A stretch of DNA of 18,990 bases. Origin: 66-474 sp051954935 (GTDB taxonomy: Bacteria; Pseudomonadota; Gammaproteobacteria; Xanthomonadales; Rhodanobacteraceae). The stretch is from NCBI GenBank assembly GCA_051954935.1, contig JBQCHG010000075.1, forward strand, positions 1-18,990. The letters are read 5' to 3'. Position 1 is the first letter of the stretch. Each line of letters opens with the position of its first letter. Shown one piece after another: positions 1 to 7,197 of this stretch. The notes under the pieces are model-generated. The model was given only the letters and a program-made list of their open reading frames with translations, had not been told where the DNA came from and did no database searches. A program made the translations under genes and the position numbers.

Positions 1-272
1 TGGTCGGGGATCCGCTGGGTCTGTGCGTAGGGCGCCAGCGTGGATTCCAGCGCCAGCAGGCGCTCGCCCAGCTCCAGTTGGCCGTAGCGCCCGCAGGCGC
101 CGACCAGGTTGGACACCTCGTCGTGCACCAGGCGCAGCACATTGATGTCCCAGCCGCAACGACTCTGCGCGCGCGCGCGGCGCAACAGCGTTTTCAGGCG
201 CTGCGGCAGGTAGTGCAGAAACGCCTCGCGCAGTTCCGCGCTTTGGTCTCGTTCGGGCACTTGCACCGACAT
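1..272 (-). CDS. Signalling protein with N-terminal HPt-like domain (partial, 5' part only)
   Basis: Only the first 90 residues are in the window; the rest runs off the left edge. Reading the minus strand from the ATG at 272 gives a helical, charged N-terminus, then a stretch LVHDEVSNLVGACGRYG (residues 48-64) followed by LELGERLLALES. This has the shape of a histidine-phosphotransfer (HPt) four-helix domain, whose signature is H-x-L-x-G-x-x-x-x-x-G. The phospho-accepting His position appears to be Ser54 (SNLVGACGRYG), so the domain may not take a phosphate. From memory, Xanthomonadales genomes carry response-regulator/GGDEF proteins with this sort of N-terminus. Such a product is a guess, because the catalytic part is not visible. 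A GGGG ribosome-binding site lies about nine bases before the ATG. The gene follows hemJ on the same strand by 74 bases. Confidence 0.6.
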   Translation of the reverse strand, partial: MSVQVPERDQSAELREAFLHYLPQRLKTLLRRARAQSRCGWDINVLRLVHDEVSNLVGACGRYGQLELGERLLALESTLAPYAQTQRIPD

Positions 273-346
273 TCAAGTTTTCCCCTGGCGGCCCGAACTA
301 TACCCGCATCGTGAACAACTATGGCATGCAGGGGGCGTGCCGGAAG

Positions 347-781
347 TCAGGGCTTGACGGTGGCAAGAATCACGATCCCGATCAGCAGCAGCGCGGGAAT
401 TTCGTTGAAGATGCGCAGCGCGCGCGGACTCCAGCGGCACGCATCGCGGGAGAAGCTGCCGACCAGCCGCATCAGCACGACGTGATAGATGATAAGCAAC
501 AGCACCAAGCCCAGCTTGATGTGCAGCCAGCCGGCGAACCGGAAGTAATCCGGCGCCGCCTGCTGCCAGGCCGCCAGGGTGGCCATGCCCAGCGCCACCG
601 TGAGCAGCGCGCCGATGTGCGTCATCACCAGCAGGCGCCGTTCCATCGTCTTGAAGCGGTCGCGGATTTGCGGCTCCGCCGCTTCCGCGTGATAGACCAG
701 CAGGCGCGGAAGGTAGAACAACCCGGCGAACCAGGTCACCACCGCGACGATGTGGAACGCCTTGAGCCAGAGAATGAGCAT
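347..781 (-). CDS. hemJ: Protoporphyrinogen IX oxidase HemJ
   Basis: HemJ is an integral inner-membrane haem protein that oxidises protoporphyrinogen IX to protoporphyrin IX, the penultimate step of haem synthesis, in bacteria lacking HemG or HemY. The 144-residue length is normal for the family. The N-terminus WLKAFHIVAVVTWFAG is typical, with the conserved His at residue 10 in the first membrane helix. GWLHIKLGLVLLLIIYH (84-100) carries the family's conserved Lys (residue 89). Four hydrophobic segments are visible, at about 5-25, 50-72, 84-105 and 125-143. The ATG at 781 is preceded by a purine-rich GGCGGA and a promoter candidate at 813-840. The gene heads leftward toward the HPt-like gene. 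A general CopD/UPF0093 membrane protein is the alternative name; the motifs favour HemJ. Confidence 0.9.
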   Translation of the reverse strand: MLILWLKAFHIVAVVTWFAGLFYLPRLLVYHAEAAEPQIRDRFKTMERRLLVMTHIGALLTVALGMATLAAWQQAAPDYFRFAGWLHIKLGLVLLLIIYHVVLMRLVGSFSRDACRWSPRALRIFNEIPALLLIGIVILATVKP

Positions 782-812
782 CGTTTTGCATCCGCCACCG
801 GAAACCGCGGGC

Positions 813-840
813 AGTATACGTGCCGGAGCTGCGCGCCCAA
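813..840 (-). promoter_or_regulatory. Sigma70-type promoter of hemJ
   Basis: On the minus strand TTGGGC (835-840) is followed after 16 bases by TATACT (813-818). This is a good match to -35 and -10 boxes and would start transcription near 806, leaving a leader of about 25 bases before the hemJ ATG. No experimental support is available from sequence alone. Confidence 0.55.
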
Positions 841-917
841 CCGGAAATGCGACGCATGCGGACCGGAACGGGAGCCGGGTTTGTTACCCTTCGCCTTCAC
901 CCTCTCCCGCCTGCTGA

Positions 918-1649
918 ATGCGCCTGTCCTCCATTCCATCGCTTTGGGCCAGAGTCCGCGCCGTGCTCGCGCGCAGGCCGCGTACGCTGATTGCACTGGC
1001 GGTCGCGCTGGCGATCGCGGTGATCTTCGGGCTGGGCGTGCTCACCGGCCATCGCATGGCGATGGCCAAGGGCTCCGCCGCTCGGGCGTTCGAACTGGCC
1101 AAGCGCAATGAGGAGTTGCAGAACCGGCTCTCGGTCCTGCAGCGCAGCCGCCAGGTTTCCCAGATCGCCGATCGCCTGCTGCAGAAGAATCTGGCCGAGC
1201 GCGACGAGGAAATCCGCAGCCTTCGCGCCGACCAGGCGTTCTATTCGCGGCTGGTGGGCGCCGATGCGCAACCCGGCGGCTTGGCCGTGCACGGCATCGT
1301 GCTGAAGCCGATCGCGCACACGCGCGCCTTCAATTTCACCGTCACGCTCACGCACAGCGCCGAAGGCGCCAGGGAAACGGATGGCAAGCTGAGCCTGGTG
1401 GTGGAGGGCATCCGCTCCGACAAGCTCGTGGTGCTGGACTGGAGCGAACTGGTCGGTACCGCTGCCGCCGACGGGTTGCCCTTCGCGTTCAGGTATTTCC
1501 AGCAGGTGCAGGGCACGTTGATGCTGCCGGGAGGCTTCACACCCAACCGCATCCGCATCACGCTGGAGCCGAAAGGCGGTCCGGAGGTGACGCGCAGTGT
1601 ACCCTGGAGCGAGGCCCTGCACGGTGGCGGCGTCGGCGCCATGCCCTGA
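918..1649 (+). CDS. DUF6776-like membrane-anchored coiled-coil protein
   Basis: A 243-residue protein of unknown function. Residues 1-22 are basic and residues 23-43 form one membrane helix (LIALAVALAIAVIFGLGVL). Residues about 53-108 are a charged heptad-like region (AFELAKRNEELQNRLSVLQ and onward) expected to form a coiled coil. The C-terminal half is a globular, beta-rich domain containing GKLSLVVEG and a PGGFTPNRIRI stretch. The basic N-terminus and single helix suggest an inner-membrane protein with its body in the periplasm. The architecture agrees with what I recall of DUF6776 in Xanthomonadales. An in-frame TGA directly precedes the ATG, so the start cannot lie upstream, although no clear ribosome-binding site is visible. 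It lies just upstream of erpA on the same strand, 62 bases before the preferred erpA start. Confidence 0.75.
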   Translation: MRLSSIPSLWARVRAVLARRPRTLIALAVALAIAVIFGLGVLTGHRMAMAKGSAARAFELAKRNEELQNRLSVLQRSRQVSQIADRLLQKNLAERDEEIRSLRADQAFYSRLVGADAQPGGLAVHGIVLKPIAHTRAFNFTVTLTHSAEGARETDGKLSLVVEGIRSDKLVVLDWSELVGTAAADGLPFAFRYFQQVQGTLMLPGGFTPNRIRITLEPKGGPEVTRSVPWSEALHGGGVGAMP

Positions 1650-1698
1650 GGCTTGCGCCTGAGCGAAACAGGCCGCATCTTTGGATGACCGCACTTCC

Positions 1699-1704
1699 TA
1701 TAAT
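1699..1704 (+). promoter_or_regulatory. Perfect -10 box (TATAAT) of a probably leaderless erpA transcript
   Basis: TATAAT at 1699-1704 lies seven bases before the ATG at 1712. Transcription would therefore start at or next to that A, giving an mRNA with no 5' leader. No convincing -35 box stands 16-18 bases upstream. The box overlaps the ATG at 1703 and lies inside the coding sequence if the ATG at 1685 is used. Confidence 0.5.
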
Positions 1705-1711
1705 GCAACGC

Positions 1712-2074
1712 ATGTCCAGCGCTCCCGATTACCGCAACCAGCCCGCGGCGCCGCTGCTGTTCACCGACGCCGCCGCGGCCAAGGTGCACGAGTTGATCGC
1801 CGAGGAGGGCAATCCACAGCTCGCCCTGCGCGTGTACATCCAGGGCGGCGGCTGCTCCGGGTTCCAGTACGGCTTCAGTTTCGACGAGAACCGCGCCGAA
1901 GACGATCTTGCCGTGGAAAAGGACGGCGTCACGCTACTGGTGGATCCGCTCAGCCTGCAATACCTCACCGGGGCCGAGATCGACTATTCGGAATCGCTGT
2001 CCGGCGCGCATTTCGTGATCCGCAATCCGAACGCGCGGACGACGTGCGGCTGCGGTTCGTCGTTCACGGTATGA
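1712..2074 (+). CDS. erpA: Iron-sulfur cluster insertion protein ErpA
   Basis: ErpA is an A-type carrier that receives Fe-S clusters from the assembly machinery and delivers them to target enzymes, including those of isoprenoid synthesis and respiration. The A-type cysteines are all present: GGGCSGFQYGF (Cys48) and TCGCGSSFTV (Cys112, Cys114). The DPLSLQYLTGAEIDYSESL segment is typical of ErpA rather than IscA. With the start at 1712 the protein has 120 residues, close to the 114 of E. coli ErpA, and begins MSSAPDYRNQ. In-frame ATGs at 1685 and 1703 would add nine or three residues. I prefer 1712 because a TATAAT box ends eight bases before it and no Shine-Dalgarno sequence serves the earlier ATGs. 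The stop overlaps the nudC start (ATGA), so the two genes are probably co-transcribed and translationally coupled. Confidence 0.93.
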   Translation: MSSAPDYRNQPAAPLLFTDAAAAKVHELIAEEGNPQLALRVYIQGGGCSGFQYGFSFDENRAEDDLAVEKDGVTLLVDPLSLQYLTGAEIDYSESLSGAHFVIRNPNARTTCGCGSSFTV

Positions 2075-3018
2075 ATGATCTGCGCGACAGTTCTGCCGCG
2101 CGTTCGCACCGCAACACCTTCGCCGCGCTGGAACTGGAACGTGCCGCCGAGCATCGCGATGATGCCGGCTGGCTCGCCGCGCAACGTTCGTCTCCGGGGG
2201 CGCGCTTCATCGCTTTCGATCTGGAAGGCCGTGCGCCGGTGCACGACGATTGCCTGCAGTTCCTTGCCGCCGATCGCATCGCGCAGGATACGCAAGTCAG
2301 CCTGCTTGGCCTGGATGATGGCGCGCCCGTATTCCTGCTGCGCGATCCGGCCAGTGCGGAGATGTTTCGCGCGGCGGAATGGATCGGCTTGCGCGAAGCC
2401 GGCGTGCGCCTGCCCGCAGCCGATGCCGGATTGCTCGCCTACGCCCGCGGGCTGGCGAACTGGCAGGACGCAACGCGCTTCTGCGGCTCCTGCGGGTCGG
2501 CGCTGCGCTTGGTCAGCGCCGGCCACCGCGCCGCATGTCCGCAATGCGAACGGCTGCATTTCCCGCGCACCGATCCGGCGATCATCGTGATCGTCGAGCA
2601 CGAAGATGCCTGCCTGCTGGGCCGCCAGGCGCTGTGGCGCCCGAATCAATACTCGACGCTCGCCGGGTTCGTCGAGCCCGGCGAGTCGCTGGAAGACGCC
2701 GTGCGCCGCGAAGTCTGCGAGGAAACCGGCGTGGAGGTGCTGGATTGCGATTACCACTCCTCGCAACCCTGGCCGTTCCCGGCTTCGCTGATGCTGGGCT
2801 TCACGGCCGTTGCGCGTGCGCGTGAAATCCGCCTCGCCGATGGTGAACTGGAAGGCGCTCGCTGGTTCAGCGCGAAGCAGATCGTGGATGACGTGCGCAG
2901 AGGCGCATTGCGGCCATCATCGCCGCTGTCCATTTCCTATCGCCTGCTCGAGCACTGGTTGCGCACGCGCGCGGGCATCGAGTTGAATGAAGTGGTGCAA
3001 ACGGCTCCCGCTGCGTAA
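2071..3018 (+). CDS. nudC: NAD+ diphosphatase / NAD-cap hydrolase NudC
   Basis: NudC hydrolyses NADH to NMNH and AMP and also removes the 5' NAD cap from bacterial RNAs, exposing them to decay. Its 315 residues comprise three parts. There is a poorly conserved N-terminal Nudix-like domain (about 1-130) and a zinc ribbon with Cys138, Cys141, Cys156 and Cys159 (FCGSCG and CPQCE). The catalytic Nudix domain has its Nudix box at 199-221 (GFVEPGESLEDAVRRE, then EETG). The NudC-specific SQPWPFP motif is at 231-237. E. coli NudC has 257 residues; the extra length is in the N-terminal domain. The reading frame is open upstream through erpA, but the family alignment and the ATGA overlap place the start at 2071. 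Coupling to erpA suggests one operon. Confidence 0.93.
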   Translation: MNDLRDSSAARSHRNTFAALELERAAEHRDDAGWLAAQRSSPGARFIAFDLEGRAPVHDDCLQFLAADRIAQDTQVSLLGLDDGAPVFLLRDPASAEMFRAAEWIGLREAGVRLPAADAGLLAYARGLANWQDATRFCGSCGSALRLVSAGHRAACPQCERLHFPRTDPAIIVIVEHEDACLLGRQALWRPNQYSTLAGFVEPGESLEDAVRREVCEETGVEVLDCDYHSSQPWPFPASLMLGFTAVARAREIRLADGELEGARWFSAKQIVDDVRRGALRPSSPLSISYRLLEHWLRTRAGIELNEVVQTAPAA

Positions 3019-3040
3019 CACCACTTCGGCAACACGGGGA

Positions 3041-3046
3041 TACAAT
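3041..3046 (+). promoter_or_regulatory. Possible -10 box (TACAAT) upstream of ampE
   Basis: TACAAT stands 29 bases before the ampE ATG, in the 56-base gap after nudC. No good -35 box was found at the usual distance, so ampE may instead be read through from erpA-nudC. Confidence 0.3.
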
Positions 3047-3074
3047 CCGGGGCAACACTCCCGCTGGCGCAACC

Positions 3075-3944
3075 ATGGCCATCCGACTCGTCGCCGCACT
3101 GATCGTTCTGCTGCTGGCGTTCTCGCAAGTGGACTTCACGCGGGTGCGCAACTTCGCATGGTTTCGCTCGTGGCTCGGAGAGTTGCGTTTTGCCGAGGGC
3201 GGCGGGCGCATCGCGATCGCGCTGGCATTGCCGGTGATCGTCTGCGCGCTGATCCAGCGCGCGCTGTATGGATGGGGCTTCGGTGCTGCGGGCGTGGTCT
3301 TCGCGGTGCTGGTACTGATCTACACGCTGGGGCCGCGCGAGCCGGAAGCCGACATCGATGCCGTGCTCACTGCGCCCGATGCGCCTGCGCGCGAGGCTGC
3401 GGCACAGGAACTTCGCGACGATGCCGGCGCCACCCCACTGCCGTTCACCTCGCCCGCACTGGTTGAAGCCGCGGTGCTGGCCGGCCTGCGTCGCCGCTTC
3501 GGCGTGCTGTTCTGGTTCTTCCTGATCGGTCCCGTCGGTGCGCTGTTGTACCGGCTTGCGCAGGTCGCGGCCGACGATGGCGGCGAGCTCGACCTGCGTG
3601 CGCGTGACGGCGCGCGCCGTTTTGCTGCCGCGCTGGACTGGCTTCCCGCGCACCTGATGGTGCTCGCGATGGCGCTGGTTTCCGACTTCGAGGCGGTACT
3701 GCATGCGTGGCGCGTATGGCACGCGCAGCCGGGCCGCTCGCCATGGGAACTGGAGCCGGGCTTCCTCGCCGCGGTCGCGCGCTCGGGTGTGGATGCCGAC
3801 ATCGAAGCCGGCGACGGCGGCGCGGTGGCCGACGTAAGCGATCCGCTGGAAGAACTCGCCGACGCGCGGCGCCTGCTGATCCGGGTCCTGGTCGTGTGGC
3901 TGGCAGTGGTCGCGCTGATCGTGCTGGCGGGTTGGGTCGCGTAG
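3075..3944 (+). CDS. ampE: AmpE family inner-membrane protein
   Basis: AmpE is an integral membrane protein associated genetically with beta-lactamase (ampC) regulation and peptidoglycan recycling through its usual partner ampD; its biochemical role is poorly defined. The 289-residue product has the expected pattern. Hydrophobic segments lie at about 2-19, 45-60, 67-86 and 140-160, and a C-terminal helix at about 267-288. The strongest family marker is RRFGVLFWFFLIGPVGALLY (140-159). A large, acidic, soluble stretch lies between helices 3 and 4. Unlike the classic arrangement, ampD is not adjacent. The gene follows nudC by 56 bases and ends only four bases from the convergent stop of the lplT/plsC gene, with no terminator hairpin that I can see between them. 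Confidence 0.85.
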   Translation: MAIRLVAALIVLLLAFSQVDFTRVRNFAWFRSWLGELRFAEGGGRIAIALALPVIVCALIQRALYGWGFGAAGVVFAVLVLIYTLGPREPEADIDAVLTAPDAPAREAAAQELRDDAGATPLPFTSPALVEAAVLAGLRRRFGVLFWFFLIGPVGALLYRLAQVAADDGGELDLRARDGARRFAAALDWLPAHLMVLAMALVSDFEAVLHAWRVWHAQPGRSPWELEPGFLAAVARSGVDADIEAGDGGAVADVSDPLEELADARRLLIRVLVVWLAVVALIVLAGWVA

Positions 3945-3948
3945 CGCT

Positions 3949-5823
3949 TTACGCTTCCGCGCCTCGCAAGGCCCGAACGCGCTGCTCGAGATCGGCCGCG
4001 CTGGTCGCGGTGCCGTCCACGATCGTCCCGGCCAGCAAGGCAATACGCGCGCGGAAGCGCCGCGGCAGTCGTGCGCGCCCGAGTTTGGAATCGCGCCGGC
4101 TCCACATGCTCCGCCACAGGCCACGCAAGGCGAGAGGTACCACCGGCACGGGTCGCTGTGCCAGGATTTGTTCGATGCCGGGGCGGAACGTCGCCACTTC
4201 GCCATCGGCGCTCAACGAACCTTCCGGAAACACGCACACCAGCTCGCCTTCGGCAAGCGCCTGATCAATCTGCGCGAAGGCGTGCTTCAAGAGTTGCGGG
4301 TCCTCCTTCGCGCCGGCGATCGGAATCGCCTTGGCCGTGCGGAACACGAAGCTCAGGACCGGGATCCGGAAAATCTTGTGGTACATCACGAAGCGCACGG
4401 GCCGCCGCACGCTGCCCATGATGATCAGCGCATCCATGAAGCTCACATGGTTGCACACCAGCAGCGCCGGACCTTCGTCGGGGATGCGCTCCAGCCCGTC
4501 GCAATGCACGCGATAGAACACGCTGATCAGCAGCCAGTCCACGAAGCGCATCAGGAATTCCGGTACCAGCAGGAAGATCCATAAGGCAACGGCGGCGTTC
4601 AACAGCGCCGTGATGAGGAACAGTTGCGGAATGGTGAGGCCGGCCTTCAGCAGGCCGAGGCCGAACAGCGCGGCGACCACCATGAAGGCGGCGTTGATGA
4701 TGTTGTTGCCGGCGATCACGCGCGACAGTTCGCTGCGCTCGCTGCGGCTCTGCACCAACGCGAACAGCGGCACGATGTAGAGGCCGGCGAACAGTCCGAG
4801 CAGCGCGAGATCGAGGGCGATGTGCCAGTGGCCTGCCGCGCGCAGGAAGGCCAGCCAGTCCAGTCCGTGCTGCGCGGCCGGTTCATGTTGGGCGAAGTAC
4901 AGCAACAAACCGAACAGCGTCATGCCGAATGCGCCGAGCGGCACCAGCCCGATCTCGACCTTGTGCCCGGACAGCTTCTCGCAGAGCAACGAGCCGGCGC
5001 CCACGCCGACCGAGAACAGCGTCAGCACCAGGATTTCCACGCTGGCATCGCCGCCCAGGTACAGCTTGGTGTAATTCGGCAATTGTGCGGTCACCACGCC
5101 GCCGAAGAACCAGAACCAGGAAATCCCCAGCACCGAATTGAACACCGCGCGCTTCTTCGCGACGAAGCGGATGGCGCGCGCGCTTTCGTTGAAGGCGTTC
5201 CAGTTGAACTTCAAACCTGGCGCGGCGGCCGGGATACGCGGGATCGCGCAGCTCGCTGCGAAACCGACCAGCGCCACGCCGATCACCAGCACGGAGGACA
5301 GTTCCGCGCCGATGCCCGCCTTCGCCATGGCCCAGCCGCCGGCGATCATGCCGACCAGGATCGCGATGGATGTGCCCATCTCCACCAGCCCGTTCCCGCC
5401 GACCAGTTCGTCGGGCTGCAGCACCTGCGGCAGGATGGCGTATTTGATCGGCCCGAACACCGTCGAATGCAGGCCCATCAGGAACAGCACCGCCAGCAAC
5501 AGCGCGGGGCTCGCGATGTAAAAGCCCCACGCCGCGAAGCACATCGCGCCGATCTCGAACAGCTTCACGTAGCGGATGAGTTTTTGCTTCTCGAACTTCT
5601 CCGCGATCTGGCCGGCGCTCGCCGAGAACAGGAAGAACGGCAGGATGAAGAGCGCCGGCGCGAGGTTGGAATAAAAGCCGACCTTCGCATCCGACAGGCC
5701 CAACCGGAACGCCACCAGCACGATCGTGGCATTGCGGAACGCATTATCGTTGAACGCGGAAAGCGCCTGCGTTGCGAAGAACGGCGCGAAGCGGCGCGTG
5801 GCGAGCAGCTTGAACTGGTTCAT
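3949..5823 (-). CDS. LplT-type MFS transporter fused to PlsC-type acyltransferase
   Basis: This 624-residue protein joins a lysophospholipid-flippase-like MFS domain (residues about 1-420, starting MNQFKLLATRRFAPFF, with AFNDNAFRN in helix 1) to a 1-acylglycerophosphate acyltransferase domain (about 430-610). The acyltransferase motifs are intact: NHVSFMD, an H-x4-D pair at His459/Asp464, and FPEGSLSADGEVATFRPG with Glu534. The expected role is import of lysophospholipids across the inner membrane and their re-acylation. In many Proteobacteria the LplT and PlsC modules are joined to, or paired with, an acyl-ACP synthetase (Aas); that ligase domain is absent here. An ATG at 5856 would add eleven residues (MSYPCAAPGAP). 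I prefer 5823 because family members start near the MNQ and GGGGG precedes it. The gene lies 51 bases after purD on the same strand. Confidence 0.87.
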   Translation of the reverse strand: MNQFKLLATRRFAPFFATQALSAFNDNAFRNATIVLVAFRLGLSDAKVGFYSNLAPALFILPFFLFSASAGQIAEKFEKQKLIRYVKLFEIGAMCFAAWGFYIASPALLLAVLFLMGLHSTVFGPIKYAILPQVLQPDELVGGNGLVEMGTSIAILVGMIAGGWAMAKAGIGAELSSVLVIGVALVGFAASCAIPRIPAAAPGLKFNWNAFNESARAIRFVAKKRAVFNSVLGISWFWFFGGVVTAQLPNYTKLYLGGDASVEILVLTLFSVGVGAGSLLCEKLSGHKVEIGLVPLGAFGMTLFGLLLYFAQHEPAAQHGLDWLAFLRAAGHWHIALDLALLGLFAGLYIVPLFALVQSRSERSELSRVIAGNNIINAAFMVVAALFGLGLLKAGLTIPQLFLITALLNAAVALWIFLLVPEFLMRFVDWLLISVFYRVHCDGLERIPDEGPALLVCNHVSFMDALIIMGSVRRPVRFVMYHKIFRIPVLSFVFRTAKAIPIAGAKEDPQLLKHAFAQIDQALAEGELVCVFPEGSLSADGEVATFRPGIEQILAQRPVPVVPLALRGLWRSMWSRRDSKLGRARLPRRFRARIALLAGTIVDGTATSAADLEQRVRALRGAEA

Positions 5824-5874
5824 AGGAGCCCCCGGTGCGGCGCAAGGGTAGCTCATCGTTGCCCGGTGAAAGTA

Positions 5875-7164
5875 TCAGCGCGCCAGCGCCCGGTGCCCGA
5901 TGTCCCTTCTGAAGAACGCGCCGTCGAAACGGATCGCGCGCGCGGCGGCATAGGCGCGGTCGCGCGCCTGCGCGAGATCGTCGCCCAGGGCGCAGGCAGT
6001 CAGTACGCGGCCGCCGGCGGTGACCACGTTTCCATCCGGAGCAAGTTTCGTTCCGGCGTGGAAGACCTTGACGTCGCGATCGCCGGAAACGACCTTGGCA
6101 TCCAGCCCCGAAATGGCATCGCCGGACTTCACCTTGCCTGGATAACCGCCCGCTGCGATGACCACGCCGAGTGACGGGCGCGGATCCCATTCGGCCTGCA
6201 CGCGATCCAGTCGTCCGTCCAGCGCCGCTTCCAGCAGATCCAGCAGATCGGACTTCAGGCGCAGCATGATCGGCTGCGTTTCCGGATCGCCGAAACGCAC
6301 GTTGAATTCGATCACCTTCGGCGCGCCATGCTTGTCGATCATCAATCCCGCATACAGGAAACCGATGAACGGGGCGCCCTCCGCCGCCATGCCGCGGAGC
6401 GTGGGTTCGATCACTTCGCGCAGGATGCGCTGCTCGACCGCCGGCGAAACCACGGGCGCCGGCGAATAGGCGCCCATGCCCCCGGTGTTCGGGCCATTGT
6501 CGCCCTCGTCGCGGCGCTTGTGGTCCTGGCTGCTCGCCATCGGGAAAGCGCGCGTGCCGTCGCTCACAACGATGTAGCTGGCTTCCTCGCCTTCCAGGAA
6601 CTCCTCGATCACCACGCGTGCGCCGGCCGCGCCGAACGCGTGTGCGCCGAGCATGTCGTGCAGCGCGAGCTCCGCATCGGCCAGCGTGTGCGCGACCACC
6701 ACGCCCTTGCCGGCAGCGAGGCCGTCGGCCTTGATCACGATCGGCACGCCGTGCGCGCGCACGTGGGCGAGTGCCGGATTCAATTCGGTGAACACCGCGA
6801 AGTGCGCGGTCGGGATGTTGCGCCGCTGCAGGAAAGCCTTGGCGAACGCTTTCGACCCTTCCAGTTGCGCGGCGATGCGGCGCGGGCCGAAGCAACGCAA
6901 GTCCGAAGCGCGGAACTTGTCCACGATGCCGGCGACCAGGGGCGCTTCGGGGCCGACCACGGTCAGGTCAACGCGCTCGTGGCGTGCCAGTGTGAGCAGG
7001 CCTTCGACGTCCGTGGCGGCGATCGCGATATTGCGCATGCGTTTCTCGCGCGCGGTGCCGGCATTGCCGGGCGCGACCAGCACTTCGCTGACGCGCGGCG
7101 ATTGCGCGAGTTTCCAGGCCAACGCGTGTTCGCGGCCGCCGGAGCCGATGACGAGGACTTTCAT
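5875..7164 (-). CDS. purD: Phosphoribosylamine-glycine ligase PurD
   Basis: PurD (GAR synthetase) joins glycine to 5-phosphoribosylamine using ATP, the second step of de novo purine synthesis, in the cytoplasm. The 429-residue length is standard. The N-terminal domain opens with MKVLVIGSGGREHALAWKLA. The ATP-grasp domain shows GLAAGKGVVVAHTLADAE, the EEFLEGEEAS strand, and the metal- and ATP-binding VIEFNVRFGDPETQPIMLRL. The start at 7164 is the usual one and has an AGG just upstream. In many Gammaproteobacteria purD follows purH. Here it sits instead 33 bases after an AMP-dependent ligase and before the lplT/plsC fusion, so it is probably carried on the topA-tsaC transcript or on an unseen internal promoter. 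Nothing looks damaged. Confidence 0.97.
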   Translation of the reverse strand: MKVLVIGSGGREHALAWKLAQSPRVSEVLVAPGNAGTAREKRMRNIAIAATDVEGLLTLARHERVDLTVVGPEAPLVAGIVDKFRASDLRCFGPRRIAAQLEGSKAFAKAFLQRRNIPTAHFAVFTELNPALAHVRAHGVPIVIKADGLAAGKGVVVAHTLADAELALHDMLGAHAFGAAGARVVIEEFLEGEEASYIVVSDGTRAFPMASSQDHKRRDEGDNGPNTGGMGAYSPAPVVSPAVEQRILREVIEPTLRGMAAEGAPFIGFLYAGLMIDKHGAPKVIEFNVRFGDPETQPIMLRLKSDLLDLLEAALDGRLDRVQAEWDPRPSLGVVIAAGGYPGKVKSGDAISGLDAKVVSGDRDVKVFHAGTKLAPDGNVVTAGGRVLTACALGDDLAQARDRAYAAARAIRFDGAFFRRDIGHRALAR

Positions 7165-7197
7165 TGCCTGCGCGGATGTTGCTGCGGAACGCGCAGT

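Noticed and set aside
166..182. Alternating GC run (GCGCGCGCGG) as a possible Z-DNA site.
   Set aside because: It lies within the coding sequence of the HPt-like gene and encodes Arg/Ala codons; short GC alternations are common at this base composition.
1681..2070. An N-terminal extension of nudC (130 codons, open upstream through erpA).
   Set aside because: It overlaps all of erpA in another frame, its translation is Arg-rich and unlike NudC, and the ATGA start at 2071 gives the expected protein.
4624..6174. A 516-codon plus-strand open frame opposite lplT/plsC and purD.
   Set aside because: It crosses two well-supported minus-strand genes, and its translation is rich in Gln, Arg and His without domains, as expected of a shadow frame.
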